A DNA stretch of 43,779 nucleotides from an uncultured Ruminococcus sp. (GCA_902798365.1 CADBWP010000009.1:1-43779), one strand, 5' to 3'; counted from the first letter of the stretch, positions 34,183 to 42,042 are shown. Program-made: numbers and translations. Notes: generated by a model not told the origin, from the letters alone.

Positions 34183-35146
34183 TAACATTGTAAAGGCGGC
34201 GCGCGTGTCCGCCGAAGCCCGGGCGGTGAGCGACAGCGAGCTTGCGCTCATCAACCGCTACACGCGCCGCGAGCTGTGCGCGGACGAGGTGTATGTGTTC
34301 CCCGTGACGCTGTGCGACAACGAGATCGACCGCGACGGCGAGCGTTTTACGGCGGAGGCTCTTGAAAAGCTTGCAAGGCTGTTTGAGGGCAAGACGGGCA
34401 TATTTGACCACGATCCCGCCGCAAAAAACCAGACCGCAAGGATATTTTCATGCGCGGTAGAGGGCGACGGGGACAGGACAAACTCTTTGGGCGAGCCTTA
34501 TCTTCGCCTTGCGGCGCGGGCGTATATGCCCAAAACCGAGGGCAACCGCGAGCTTATCGCGGCGATAGACAGCGGCATTATCAAAGAGGTGAGCGTGGGC
34601 TGCGCTGTTGAAAAAACCGTTTGCAGCGTGTGCGGCGAGGAGCTGTCGGACTGTCCGCATCAAAAGGGCAGAAGCTACGGCGGCAGGCTGTGCTGCGGCG
34701 AGCTTTGCAACCCCACCGACGCATACGAATGGAGCTTTGTGGCGGTGCCTGCCCAGCGCGGCGCAGGCGTTACAAAATCAGCAGGAAAGGAAAAAAGCAT
34801 GGAGAAATTGTTAAAGACCCTTGAATCGTCAGGGGGCGTAATGCTGAGCGGCGGCGACTGCAAAAGGCTGCTCGGCTACATAGACAATCTTAAGCAGTCG
34901 GCAAAGGACGGAGTGTATTACCGCGAGAGCCTCACCGCAGAGGTGCTCAGGCTATCGGCGGCGGTGCAGCCCGACATTTCAAGAGATACAATGGAGACCG
35001 TTGCCAGGGGCATGACCGTAGCGCAGCTCGGCGAGTTCAAGGCGGCGTATGAAAAAATGAAAAACGAGGCGTTTGCCCCCGAGCCGCAGCTTTACGGCGG
35101 CAAAGCAAAGCAGAGCGGCGCTTCAAACGGACAGTTTACGATTTAA
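34172..35146 (+). CDS. prohead serine protease with zinc-ribbon-like insert and scaffold tail
   Basis: It probably cuts and guides capsid assembly. The 324-residue product has the protease core with the His in GIFDHDPAAKN (near 82) and the Ser in GIIKEVSVGCAVE (near 144). Directly after the Ser strand lies a cysteine-rich insert, CSVCGEELSDCPH ... LCCGELC, that could bind zinc, followed by the final strand AYEWSFVAVPAQ. The helical C-terminus (about 205-310) looks like a fused scaffold. ATG 34172 has AGAGG upstream; the longer frame from 34142 lies in the portal tail. Confidence 0.85.
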   Translation: MKHNNIVKAARVSAEARAVSDSELALINRYTRRELCADEVYVFPVTLCDNEIDRDGERFTAEALEKLARLFEGKTGIFDHDPAAKNQTARIFSCAVEGDGDRTNSLGEPYLRLAARAYMPKTEGNRELIAAIDSGIIKEVSVGCAVEKTVCSVCGEELSDCPHQKGRSYGGRLCCGELCNPTDAYEWSFVAVPAQRGAGVTKSAGKEKSMEKLLKTLESSGGVMLSGGDCKRLLGYIDNLKQSAKDGVYYRESLTAEVLRLSAAVQPDISRDTMETVARGMTVAQLGEFKAAYEKMKNEAFAPEPQLYGGKAKQSGASNGQFTI

Positions 35147-35159
35147 CGGAGGTAGTATT

Positions 35160-35495
35160 ATGAATGTAAATTTTAACGGCTACGGCGAAAACGTTATCAC
35201 CTTTATCGCCGATTCATCCATCACCGCCGCAGGCGTTCCCGTAAAGGTGAGCGACGACGGCAAGGTTGCCAAGTGTTCCGCCAACGATGTTTTCTGCGGA
35301 GTTTGCGTCGGCTTGCGCGACGGCTACGCCGCTGTGCAGACCTCGGGCTATGTAAGAATGCCTGCGACCTCAAAAATCGCGGTGGGCTACAAAAAGCTTG
35401 TCGCCGACGGCAGCGGCAACGTGGCTGTCAACAGCGGCGGCAGAGAGCTGCTTGTTGTTGATTCCACAGCGACCGAAGTCGGATTTATTCTTTAA
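35160..35495 (+). CDS. capsid decoration-like protein
   Basis: The 111-residue all-beta product (ITFIADSSITAAGVPVKVSDDGKV, GVCVGLRDGYAAVQTSGYVRM) resembles DUF2190/lambda-D-like proteins that follow the protease and precede the major capsid gene. Such proteins stabilise the capsid surface. The start has GGAGG nearby. It is intact and sits 13 nt after the protease and 17 nt before the capsid gene. Assignment rests on position and beta pattern. Confidence 0.7.
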   Translation: MNVNFNGYGENVITFIADSSITAAGVPVKVSDDGKVAKCSANDVFCGVCVGLRDGYAAVQTSGYVRMPATSKIAVGYKKLVADGSGNVAVNSGGRELLVVDSTATEVGFIL

Positions 35496-35512
35496 TACGG
35501 AGGTAATTATTA

Positions 35513-36517
35513 ATGGCAAATTATGAAAATATAACCATCGAAAAAGGCATGTATCAAAACAGGGGCGGACTTACCGCCGCTCTCGAATCGCTCGACCCGT
35601 CCGAAAACTATGCGGGCACCGCGCTTGAGGGTCTTGACGCGTTCTCACGCCAGCTCAAGCGTTACAATATCCGCGTAAACGGCAGAGGCAGCGACTGCGT
35701 TGAAAAGTTCTTCCAAAGCTCCAATTCCGCGGCGCTTTTTCCCGAGTATGTAAGCCGCGCGGTAAAGCAGGGCATGGAGCGCGCCGACATTTTGGGCAGC
35801 ATCGTCGCCACCGTGACCGACATAGACGGCATGGACTACCGCAGCATCGTATCGGATGTTTCGGAGGACGACAAGACCCTTAAGGTTGTGGGCGAGGGAG
35901 CATACATTCCCCGGACCACCGTCAAGACCGGCGAAAACCTTGTAAAGCTTCACAAGCGCGGCAGAATGTTGGTCGCGTCCTATGAGGCTCTCCGCTTTCA
36001 GAGGCTCGACCTGTTCACCGTGACCCTGGGTCAGATCGGCGCATATATAGCGTGCGCCCAGCTTAAGGACGCTATCGGCGTGCTTATCAACGGCGACGGC
36101 AACAACAACGCGGCGGCAAACGTTTCGCTTGCCACCTCAGGCACCCTTACCTACGGCGATCTGGTAAGCCTCTGGGCGGGTCTGAGCCCCTATGAGCTCA
36201 ACACCATACTCGCCCCCACCGCCGAAATGCAGACCATTCTGGGCATGACCCAAATGCAGGACAGCTACGCAGGTCTCAACTTCCAGGCTACCGGCAAGAC
36301 CGTTACTCCGCTGGGCGCGTCGCTTCTGCACGCTCCCGAGATGACCTCGGGCAAGCTTATCGGCCTTGACAAAAACTGTGCGCTCGAAATGGTTCAGGCG
36401 GGCGGCGTAGTGACCGACTATGACAAGCTCATCGACCGTCAGCTTGAGCGCGCGGCTGTTACCTGCACCGCGGGCTTTGCCAAAATCTTTACCGGCGCGT
36501 CAAAGACGCTTTCCTGA
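35513..36517 (+). CDS. major capsid protein (HK97 fold likely)
   Basis: The 334-residue product sits at the canonical position and has an HK97-like order: N-terminal arm (1-75), long spine helix (YVSRAVKQGMERADILGSIVATV, near 82-105), E-loop-like GEGAYIP segment, then an A domain with the segment ITIEKG-distal LAPTAEMQTILGM and the late LIGLDKNCALEMVQAG. C-terminal QLERAAVTCTAGFAKIF is typical of clostridial phage capsids. ATG 35513 has GGAGG upstream. Confidence 0.88.
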   Translation: MANYENITIEKGMYQNRGGLTAALESLDPSENYAGTALEGLDAFSRQLKRYNIRVNGRGSDCVEKFFQSSNSAALFPEYVSRAVKQGMERADILGSIVATVTDIDGMDYRSIVSDVSEDDKTLKVVGEGAYIPRTTVKTGENLVKLHKRGRMLVASYEALRFQRLDLFTVTLGQIGAYIACAQLKDAIGVLINGDGNNNAAANVSLATSGTLTYGDLVSLWAGLSPYELNTILAPTAEMQTILGMTQMQDSYAGLNFQATGKTVTPLGASLLHAPEMTSGKLIGLDKNCALEMVQAGGVVTDYDKLIDRQLERAAVTCTAGFAKIFTGASKTLS

Positions 36518-36534
36518 TAAGAGGAGGGTAAGAC

Positions 36535-36894
36535 TTGAACATTGCAAACGTAATGGCGCTTTTGACCGCCCTGGGCGACATGAGCGCCGGAGAGGCTCGG
36601 CAGCGGCAGGCGTTATGCGACACCGCCTGCGCCTATGTTGAATCGCTGTGCAGGGTGTCATCGCCCGACAGCGCCCAGACCGCGCGGCTTGAAATGCTCG
36701 CGGCGGCCTATGCGCTCAGATTGTGCGGCATGTGCGATGCTCAGGGGATTACCTCGTTTACGGCGGGCGACGTCAAAATAGACTCGTCCGCCGACAGGCG
36801 GAATCGCGGCGAGGATCTTTGGAACGAGCTTTGCGCGGCAAGCGGCGATTTGATAGATAACACCGATTTTTTGTTTGGGAGGGTGACGCCATGA
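36535..36894 (+). CDS. head-tail connector protein
   Basis: The 119-residue, mostly helical product (VMALLTALGDMSAGEARQR..., LEMLAAAYALRLC) resembles gp6/gp15-type connector proteins that dock under the portal. Start is TTG with GAGGAGG upstream. It overlaps the next gene by 4 nt. Assignment mainly from position, size and helix pattern. Confidence 0.72.
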   Translation: MNIANVMALLTALGDMSAGEARQRQALCDTACAYVESLCRVSSPDSAQTARLEMLAAAYALRLCGMCDAQGITSFTAGDVKIDSSADRRNRGEDLWNELCAASGDLIDNTDFLFGRVTP

Positions 36895-37241
36895 GTATGC
36901 TGAGCTGTGTGGATAAAGAGATAACGCGCTACGGCTCGCACGTAACCATAACGACCGACGGCGTTACCGTAAGCTCGCGCGCCTTTGTGGAGCCCCTGCG
37001 CTACCGCAACAAAATATATATCGGCGGCGAGTACCGTCCGCTGGGCATGCTGCGGCGCGAAAAGTACCTTTATGTGGGAAGATCCACGGACAAGCTGCGC
37101 GAAAACAGCTCGGTAATAGAATCGCAGGGCAGCAAGTATATCGTGAAAAGGTGCGAGACCTACTATGTTCACGACACGCCCGTGTATGAGTGGGCGATAC
37201 TGGTTGCCTGCGGCGACGAAAGGGATGACGACTATGACTGA
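36891..37241 (+). CDS. head closure/minor capsid protein
   Basis: The 116-residue beta-rich product (YGSHVTITTDGVTVSSRAFVEPLRYRNKIYIGGEY) fits head-closure or XkdH-type proteins in size and place. No family motif is certain. GGGAGGGTG precedes the ATG. It overlaps the next gene by 8 nt, so they are translated together. Confidence 0.65.
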   Translation: MSMLSCVDKEITRYGSHVTITTDGVTVSSRAFVEPLRYRNKIYIGGEYRPLGMLRREKYLYVGRSTDKLRENSSVIESQGSKYIVKRCETYYVHDTPVYEWAILVACGDERDDDYD

Positions 37242-37665
37242 GGTGCAGGCGCTGCTTGACAGGATCATCCTGCGGCTCAAGCAGCAGGACGCGTTTAGCG
37301 GCGTGCGGTTTTTGCGCGAGTACTCCGCCGAGGCGGTCGAGACCCCCGTGCGCGTTATGACGGCGGCGGTGTGCCTTGCCGGGCTTGAACGCGGCAAGGG
37401 CTATCTGGGCGGCATAGTCGCCCCGTCGCTCAGGGGCGAGTGCTACAGCGTAAAGGCAGATATACTTGTGTATGCTCCTCACGGCGAAAACGGCAGCGGC
37501 CTCAGCGAGCTTGTGGGCAAGCTGATTACAGGGCTTGAAGCCGCAGATGAGGAAAGGCTTATCACCGAAACCTCGGCGGGCTCCATAGAGTTTGACGCTG
37601 ACATGAACGCCGTGTTTCGCAGAGTGAGCTTCGGCATGGAGCTTTGCCTGTGCAGGGAGGAATGA
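37234..37665 (+). CDS. tail terminator/neck-like protein
   Basis: The 143-residue product (EVQALLDRIILRLKQQDAFSGVRFLREYS..., RGECYSVKADILVYAPHG) matches the place and alpha-beta character of tail-terminator or XkdJ-region proteins. ATG 37234 lies 9 nt after AAAGGG, while ATG 37225 would touch it, so 37234 is chosen. It overlaps the preceding gene by 8 nt. In PBSX-like clusters the sheath gene comes next; here it does not. Confidence 0.6.
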   Translation: MTEVQALLDRIILRLKQQDAFSGVRFLREYSAEAVETPVRVMTAAVCLAGLERGKGYLGGIVAPSLRGECYSVKADILVYAPHGENGSGLSELVGKLITGLEAADEERLITETSAGSIEFDADMNAVFRRVSFGMELCLCREE

Positions 37666-37666
37666 C

Positions 37667-38035
37667 ATGGTACAGGCTTACATGATACAGGGCGGCGACA
37701 TCACCGTGGCGGTAAACGGCAGCGCCGTGGGCGGCATTTATGAGCTTACCGTCCGCGACCTTGACGAACCGCATTTGATAAAGGAATTTTTGTCGGACGA
37801 GCCCGTGGGAAAAATTCCCCAAAAAAGATATATTATAAAAATAAAGGCGCACAGCGCCGACGGCTGCGCGTGGGCAAAGGCTCCCGTGCAAAGCGTTGCG
37901 GTCGGCAACGGAGTCAATACCGAGATATACACCGACTGCACGGTGACAGAATGTGAAACCAAGGCGCAGCCGAGAGGCCTGACCGATCACATCATTACAA
38001 TACATGCGGGAAAGCGGGGCGTATCGTATGGATGA
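37667..38035 (+). CDS. possible tail tube-like protein
   Basis: The 122-residue beta-rich product (GGDITVAVNGSAVGGIYELTVRDLDEPHLIKEFLSDEPV ... RYIIKIKAHSA ... YTDCTVTECETKAQ) occupies the tube position and has alternating strands around a Gly-rich turn, as tail tubes do. It is shorter than usual tubes (about 140-170). It could instead be an adaptor between neck and baseplate. AGGGAGG precedes its ATG. Confidence 0.5.
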   Translation: MVQAYMIQGGDITVAVNGSAVGGIYELTVRDLDEPHLIKEFLSDEPVGKIPQKRYIIKIKAHSADGCAWAKAPVQSVAVGNGVNTEIYTDCTVTECETKAQPRGLTDHIITIHAGKRGVSYG

Positions 38036-38168
38036 GCATGAGCTTGCCGCCCTTGCCGCGGCAAACACGCCCGGCGAGGCGTATGAGCAGCTTAGCGAGG
38101 AGCTTGAGCTTGAAAGCCTGCGCTACAGCCGCGCGCTTACCGAGGAAAAGGAGGCGAGGCTTATATGA
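38028..38168 (+). CDS. 46-residue helical protein in the tape-measure position
   Basis: The product is acidic and helix-prone (DEHELAALAAANTPGEAYEQLSEELELESLRYSRALTEEKEARL). It overlaps the tube-like gene by 8 nt and the LysM gene by 4 nt (ATGA), so it is clearly built into the operon. In PBSX-like tails this slot holds the tape-measure chaperone and the tape measure. It may be a remnant or a minimal spacer; no homologue is recognised. Confidence 0.65.
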   Translation: MDEHELAALAAANTPGEAYEQLSEELELESLRYSRALTEEKEARLI

Positions 38169-38680
38169 AGCTTGTACCCATGCGCTTTAAGGGCGTGAGC
38201 TGGCGGCACAATCCGCGTGAGCTCACATTTGTCTGCGAAAAGCAGGTGCGCGAGCTTCATTCGCCCTTTGGGGGCTCACAGCTTCAAAACACAGGCAGGA
38301 AATGCATAAAAATAAAGGGCAGGGGCGAGCTGTACGGCGCCGACTGCTTGCAGCAGTTTGAGGAGCTTTTAAGGCTGTTCAAAAGCGGCGGCAGCGGAGT
38401 GCTGGCAATTCCGCACCTCAGCCCCGTAAGAGCGGTGTTTGAAAGCCTGACGCTCGAGGGCGAGCCAAAGCCCGACCTCCTTGCCTACCGCTTTGAGTTC
38501 AGAGAGGAAAAGCCCGCGGATGACGGTATCCTTCCAAAGGAATATCAGGCGGCGCAGGGCGAGACCATGTGGGACGTGTCGTACCGCTTCGGCGTTGAGA
38601 TAGATCCGCTTATGCGCCTGAATCCCGACGTAAAGCGCCCCGACATCCCCCTCGGCGGAAGGGCGGTGAGGCTGTGCTGA
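38165..38680 (+). CDS. LysM-containing baseplate protein, XkdP-like
   Basis: The 171-residue product has an N-terminal beta domain (1-115: LVPMRFKGVSWRHNPRELTF) like XkdP/gp53-type baseplate proteins. A C-terminal LysM repeat follows (about 125-171: EYQAAQGETMWDVSYRFGVEIDPLMRLNPDV). LysM binds N-acetylglucosamine chains; in baseplates it helps hold hub parts or touch peptidoglycan. It overlaps the hub gene by 7 nt. Confidence 0.85.
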   Translation: MKLVPMRFKGVSWRHNPRELTFVCEKQVRELHSPFGGSQLQNTGRKCIKIKGRGELYGADCLQQFEELLRLFKSGGSGVLAIPHLSPVRAVFESLTLEGEPKPDLLAYRFEFREEKPADDGILPKEYQAAQGETMWDVSYRFGVEIDPLMRLNPDVKRPDIPLGGRAVRLC

Positions 38681-39612
38681 GCTTTTTTGCGATCTGTGAC
38701 GGCAGGCGCGTCGGGCTTGACGGCGTGCTTACCGCGGTGATCGACAGCGACCTTTCGGTGCCTGCCGACAGCCTGAGCCTGACCGTTCCCTATGACAAAG
38801 AGCTTGCCGAAGGGGCAGAGGCGGTCGAAGCCGTGCTTGACGGCGCAGTTGTTTTTCGCGGCAGGCTTGACAGCATTGTAACGGTAAAGGAGAGGTGCGG
38901 CGTGCTGCTGCGCCTCTCGGCAAGAAGCCCTGCCGCCGCTTTGGTTGATAACGAGGCGGAGCCCGTCACCTATCATCACCCCAACGCGCGGCTTGTGGCA
39001 AACCGCCATTTGCTTCCGTTCGGCATAACCCCGGCGGACGCGGACAGTATTCAGTATCAGGGCGACATAAAAATCGACAAGGGCATGTCGCATTGGCAGG
39101 TGCTTAAAAGCTTTTGCCGCAACCGCTATGCAAGCCTGCCGCGGATAACCGGCGGCGGCGAGGCGTACCTTAAGGGCTTGCCCCGAGGCAAAGCGGTCGT
39201 GTTTTCCGACCTTGGCGAGGGCGTTGCATACCATTCGCTTTATGAAAACCAAAAGCGCTGGAAGCTGCTTTCCGAGGTTCGCCTTAAGCTTTCGGGCAGC
39301 GGAGCGTATCTGTCGCGCATACAAAACCCCAATCCGCAGAGCAGGTCTGCCGGGCGCGTGCGTTATGTAAATGCCGCCGCCGACAAGACCACGGTGCTCA
39401 CAGCCGAAAAAATGCTGCAAAACAGCAACACGGACAGCTATTCATTGCAGCTTAAGTGTGCCGGCTGCAGGCTTTTGCTGCTCGGCTCGGAGGCGGTCGT
39501 GCGCGACAGCGTGCTGGGAGAGCTTGACGGACTTACGGTGCAAAAGGTGAGATACACCGCAGACGACAGAGGAGACCTGAGTAAAGTTACACTTGTAAAG
39601 GAGAAGTTTTGA
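38674..39612 (+). CDS. baseplate hub protein (gpD/XkdQ-like)
   Basis: The 312-residue product fits late-control-D/XkdQ proteins that form the central hub. An N-terminal beta-barrel (DLSVPADSLSLTVPYDKELAEGAEAV) is followed by a linker with GITPADADSIQYQGDIKIDKGMSHWQVLKSFCR (the conserved helix of this family) and a C-terminal strand region ending in DLSKVTLVKEKF. Start is GTG within the upstream gene's end. Confidence 0.82.
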   Translation: MLSFFAICDGRRVGLDGVLTAVIDSDLSVPADSLSLTVPYDKELAEGAEAVEAVLDGAVVFRGRLDSIVTVKERCGVLLRLSARSPAAALVDNEAEPVTYHHPNARLVANRHLLPFGITPADADSIQYQGDIKIDKGMSHWQVLKSFCRNRYASLPRITGGGEAYLKGLPRGKAVVFSDLGEGVAYHSLYENQKRWKLLSEVRLKLSGSGAYLSRIQNPNPQSRSAGRVRYVNAAADKTTVLTAEKMLQNSNTDSYSLQLKCAGCRLLLLGSEAVVRDSVLGELDGLTVQKVRYTADDRGDLSKVTLVKEKF

Positions 39613-39950
39613 TGTGGCTGATGAACTACATAACGGATAATTCCATAACGTCGCCGCGCGCGGTAAAGGGCGAGGTCAGCGCGTGCGAGGCAGGCGGCGC
39701 GGCGGTGACGTCCTCGGACGAGCACAAGGGGCTTGACTGGTGCTTTCCCTACGGGGTGGTCAGCGTGCCGCCCAAGGGGTCGCGCGCTGTGGTGCTGCCT
39801 TTGGACGACGGCGAGACCGCTTTGGGCATAATGACCCGCGCGGCAGACCTTGCCGAGGGCGAGGTAATGCTCTATTCAAGGGGCGGCGCGACCCTTGTGC
39901 TGAAAAACGACGGCAGGGTGCTTGTGAACGGAAGTGAGCTGCACGTATGA
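39612..39950 (+). CDS. baseplate spike protein (gpV/XkdR-like)
   Basis: The 112-residue product has an OB-fold-like core (DWCFPYGVVSVPPKGSRAVVLPLDDGETALGIM) and a short beta-spiral end (EVMLYSRGGATLVLKNDGRVLVNGSEL), as seen in gpV/gp5 spikes. The spike is very short. ATG 39612 lies 8 nt after AGGAG and shares one base with the hub stop. Confidence 0.8.
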   Translation: MWLMNYITDNSITSPRAVKGEVSACEAGGAAVTSSDEHKGLDWCFPYGVVSVPPKGSRAVVLPLDDGETALGIMTRAADLAEGEVMLYSRGGATLVLKNDGRVLVNGSELHV

Positions 39951-40285
39951 CGGACGCAAGGCTTGTTAACGGAGATTTGGCGCTCGACGCGTCGGGCAAT
40001 GTTCAGACGGTAAGCGGAGCCGACGCCCTGTTTCAGCGTGCGTCTGTCCGGCTCGGCTCGCGGCTGGGCAGCTTTGTTTATGACCGCACGCTCGGCTCGC
40101 GCCACGATTATTTTGCCGCAGACCCCATGGCGGCGCAGCGGCTTGAGCTTTTGCTTAACGAGGGGCTGACAGGGCTTGACAACACCTTTGTCACCGTTAC
40201 CGACGTGGGCGAAAGCATAGAGGTAACAATAAACATAAACGGCGAAAGCCGACAAACGGAGGTGCGTTTGTACGGAGACGTATAA
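39947..40285 (+). CDS. gp25/XkdS-like baseplate wedge protein
   Basis: The 112-residue product has the DUF2634/gp25 order: DLALDASGNVQTVSGADALFQRASVRLGSRLGSFVYDRTLGSR, then ELLLNEGLTG and beta strands ending in SRQTEVRLYGDV. It belongs to the wedge ring around the hub. It overlaps the spike gene by 4 nt. Confidence 0.82.
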   Translation: MTDARLVNGDLALDASGNVQTVSGADALFQRASVRLGSRLGSFVYDRTLGSRHDYFAADPMAAQRLELLLNEGLTGLDNTFVTVTDVGESIEVTININGESRQTEVRLYGDV

Positions 40286-40301
40286 CGAGATTTACACAAG
40301 A

Positions 40302-41336
40302 ATGAAAAACACTTATGCCGCGCAAAGCGGCGCCGAGCCCGACGAGGCGAGCGACATAGCAATAAGGCTGCGCGTGCTTGCGGGCGAGATATACAACATG
40401 CAGACAAGCCTTGACTGGCTTGAGCGGCAGCTTTTTGCCGACACCGCCGACAGCGATCACCTTGAGCTTTTGGCGGCTCAGAGGGGGCTTGAGCGCAACG
40501 CGGCGGTGTGTGCGCGCGGCAATCTGAGGTTCAGCATTTCCGACACCAAAACAACCGAGGTCATTATCCCCTCGGGCACCGCGGTCGCCACCAACTCCGA
40601 CTCTCCCGTGCTTATCTGCACCACCGAGGACAGCAGCATACCCCCGGGCAGCTTGTCTGTTTCGGTGCCTGCAAGGGCAGAGCAGGCGGGCTACAGGGGC
40701 AACATCAGGGTGGGCACGGCGGTGGTGCCCGTAAGCGTTCCCGCCGAAATAGATTCGGTCACAAACCCGTCGGTGTTCTCGGGCGGAGCCGACGCCGAAA
40801 GCGACGCTTCGCTGCGTGAGAGGATCCGCAAAAGCTACCTCAACCAGCCCAACGGCATGAACGCCGAATACTACATAAAGCTTGCCAAGTCGGTAGAGGG
40901 CGTGGCAAAGGCAGGCGTTATCGCAAAGCAGCGCGGCGCAGGCACGGTCAACGTGTATGTGGGCGGCCACAGCGGAGCCCTGAGCAACGACAAGCTGGGC
41001 GAGGTGCAGCAGGCGCTTGACCGCGAGCGCGAGCTTAACGTGGATGTGCTGGCGGTGAACGCCTATCCCTACAGCTGCGACCTTGAGGTGACGGTCATTC
41101 CCAAGGCGGGCTATGAAAACACCGAGGTGACCGACAAAATTACCGCCGCCTTTGAGGACTATCTGAGCAGCATCGACGTGGGCGGCAGGTTTTACCTTTC
41201 GGCATTGGGCAGGCGTATGCTCGACACAGGCTGCATCGAAAACTACGAGTACGACCTGTCCATGCAAAACCGCACCGCCTCGGGCAATCAGTACTTTGTG
41301 CCGGGCGACGTTACGATAGAGGTGAGTACGCCGTGA
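40302..41336 (+). CDS. baseplate J-like protein (gpJ/XkdT)
   Basis: This is the wedge protein that frames the baseplate. The 344-residue product shows the Baseplate_J pattern: LRVLAGEIYNMQTSLDWLERQLFADTADSDHLELLAAQRGLERN, then GFRGNIRVGT-like GYRGNIRVGTAVV, VFSGGADAESDASLRERIRKSYLNQPNGMNAEYYIKLAKSVEGVAKAG, and a late strand region. The frame continues upstream as TETYNEIYTR, matching the usual family start, but from 40272 no ATG, GTG or TTG is present. A GGAGG at 40258-40262 is spaced for the ACG at 40272. So the true start may be non-canonical or shifted by one base. Confidence 0.88.
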   Translation: MKNTYAAQSGAEPDEASDIAIRLRVLAGEIYNMQTSLDWLERQLFADTADSDHLELLAAQRGLERNAAVCARGNLRFSISDTKTTEVIIPSGTAVATNSDSPVLICTTEDSSIPPGSLSVSVPARAEQAGYRGNIRVGTAVVPVSVPAEIDSVTNPSVFSGGADAESDASLRERIRKSYLNQPNGMNAEYYIKLAKSVEGVAKAGVIAKQRGAGTVNVYVGGHSGALSNDKLGEVQQALDRERELNVDVLAVNAYPYSCDLEVTVIPKAGYENTEVTDKITAAFEDYLSSIDVGGRFYLSALGRRMLDTGCIENYEYDLSMQNRTASGNQYFVPGDVTIEVSTP

Positions 41337-41830
41337 CAAGCTACGCCTCAATGAAACAAAAGCTGCTGCCTCTGGGGCTGTATTCGCTTAGCAGCGGCAG
41401 CGAGATCGACTGCGAGCTCAAGGCATATGCCGCAGGGCTTGACCCGCTTTTTGATAAGCTTGACCTTATGGAGCGCGAGGCGTTTATTCCGACAGCCGAG
41501 ACCTTCGGGCTTACAAGGCGCGAGGAGTTTTTCGGCAGGGAGCGTACCGACCTGAGCGCTCAGCGCCGCCGCAAAAGGCTTATTGCCGCCGAACGCTGCA
41601 TGGGCGACGACGCAACTCCCGACGGCTTCGGCGTGTTTTTGAACAGCTGCGGTCTCGAGGGCATTATTGTAGATGAAAACCCAAACAGCAGGCTTATCAC
41701 CATATACATCGGCGACACCCTTTCGCCGGGCGAAAAGCGCCTTGCGGTGCAAAAGATAGCCCGCGAGATCCCCGCGCATCTCAGCGCACGGCTCATCTTT
41801 GCCTGCGACGACAGCACGGTGGATATTTGA
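41333..41830 (+). CDS. XkdU/DUF2313-like tail protein
   Basis: The 165-residue product follows gpJ as expected of gpI/XkdU proteins: ELKAYAAGLDPLFDKLDLMEREAFIPTAETFGLTRREEFFGRE and DLSAQRRRKRLIAAE. A beta-rich C-terminus (GLEGIIVDENPNSRLITIYIGD) follows. It is a full-length family member. GTG start overlaps the J gene by 4 nt. Confidence 0.85.
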   Translation: MTSYASMKQKLLPLGLYSLSSGSEIDCELKAYAAGLDPLFDKLDLMEREAFIPTAETFGLTRREEFFGRERTDLSAQRRRKRLIAAERCMGDDATPDGFGVFLNSCGLEGIIVDENPNSRLITIYIGDTLSPGEKRLAVQKIAREIPAHLSARLIFACDDSTVDI

Positions 41831-41970
41831 TACAAGTAGATTTAGTTCCGACATTTCAAAAGGCGGAGAAAGCGCCCACCGGCGCAGCCGCAAGAGCTGT
41901 CACTACGATTGACGGAAACGTCCGCCTACCGGCGCCCGTATGTGCAATATCGCCAAATTACGGCGGCTAA
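41827..41970 (+). CDS. possible 47-residue coupled protein or tail-fibre remnant
   Basis: A TTG at 41827 overlaps the preceding stop (TTGA) and opens a 47-codon frame (IQVDLVPTFQKAEKAPTGAAARAVTTIDGNVRLPAPV...). This is the slot for a tail-fibre gene. No ribosome site is apparent, so coupled translation or a truncated relic are both possible. Confidence 0.4.
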   Translation: MIQVDLVPTFQKAEKAPTGAAARAVTTIDGNVRLPAPVCAISPNYGG

Positions 41971-41977
41971 TTTTGGA

Positions 41978-42006
41978 TTGCGTGCAGGTTATGATTATGG
42001 TATTAT
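41978..42006 (+). promoter_or_regulatory. promoter for the Fn3 protein gene
   Basis: TTGCGT (41978-41983), 17-nt spacer ending TGG, then TATTAT (42001-42006). The Fn3 gene thus has its own promoter and is not simply part of the phage operon. Confidence 0.5.
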
Positions 42007-42018
42007 TATATTGAAAGC

Positions 42019-42042
42019 TTGTCCGCTTTTGCTGTGCGGACA
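42019..42042 (+). other. leader hairpin or operon-end stem-loop
   Basis: TTGTCCGC and GCGGACAA form a perfect 8-bp stem, with AAAATATT after it. It lies between the promoter-like element and the Fn3 start; it lacks a T-run. Confidence 0.5.

Larger units (their letters stand above)
31302..41970 (+). mobile_element. phage-derived head and baseplate block without sheath or tape measure
   Basis: About eighteen same-strand genes run from terminase to an XkdU-like protein, with gaps of at most 17 nt and many 1-8 nt stop/start overlaps. Order follows PBSX-like myophages, but the sheath (XkdK) and tape measure (XkdO) positions are absent. No integrase, repressor, replication, holin or lysin gene is visible on either side, and no attachment-site repeats were found. 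Codon use resembles the host genes, suggesting long residence. Confidence 0.8.
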
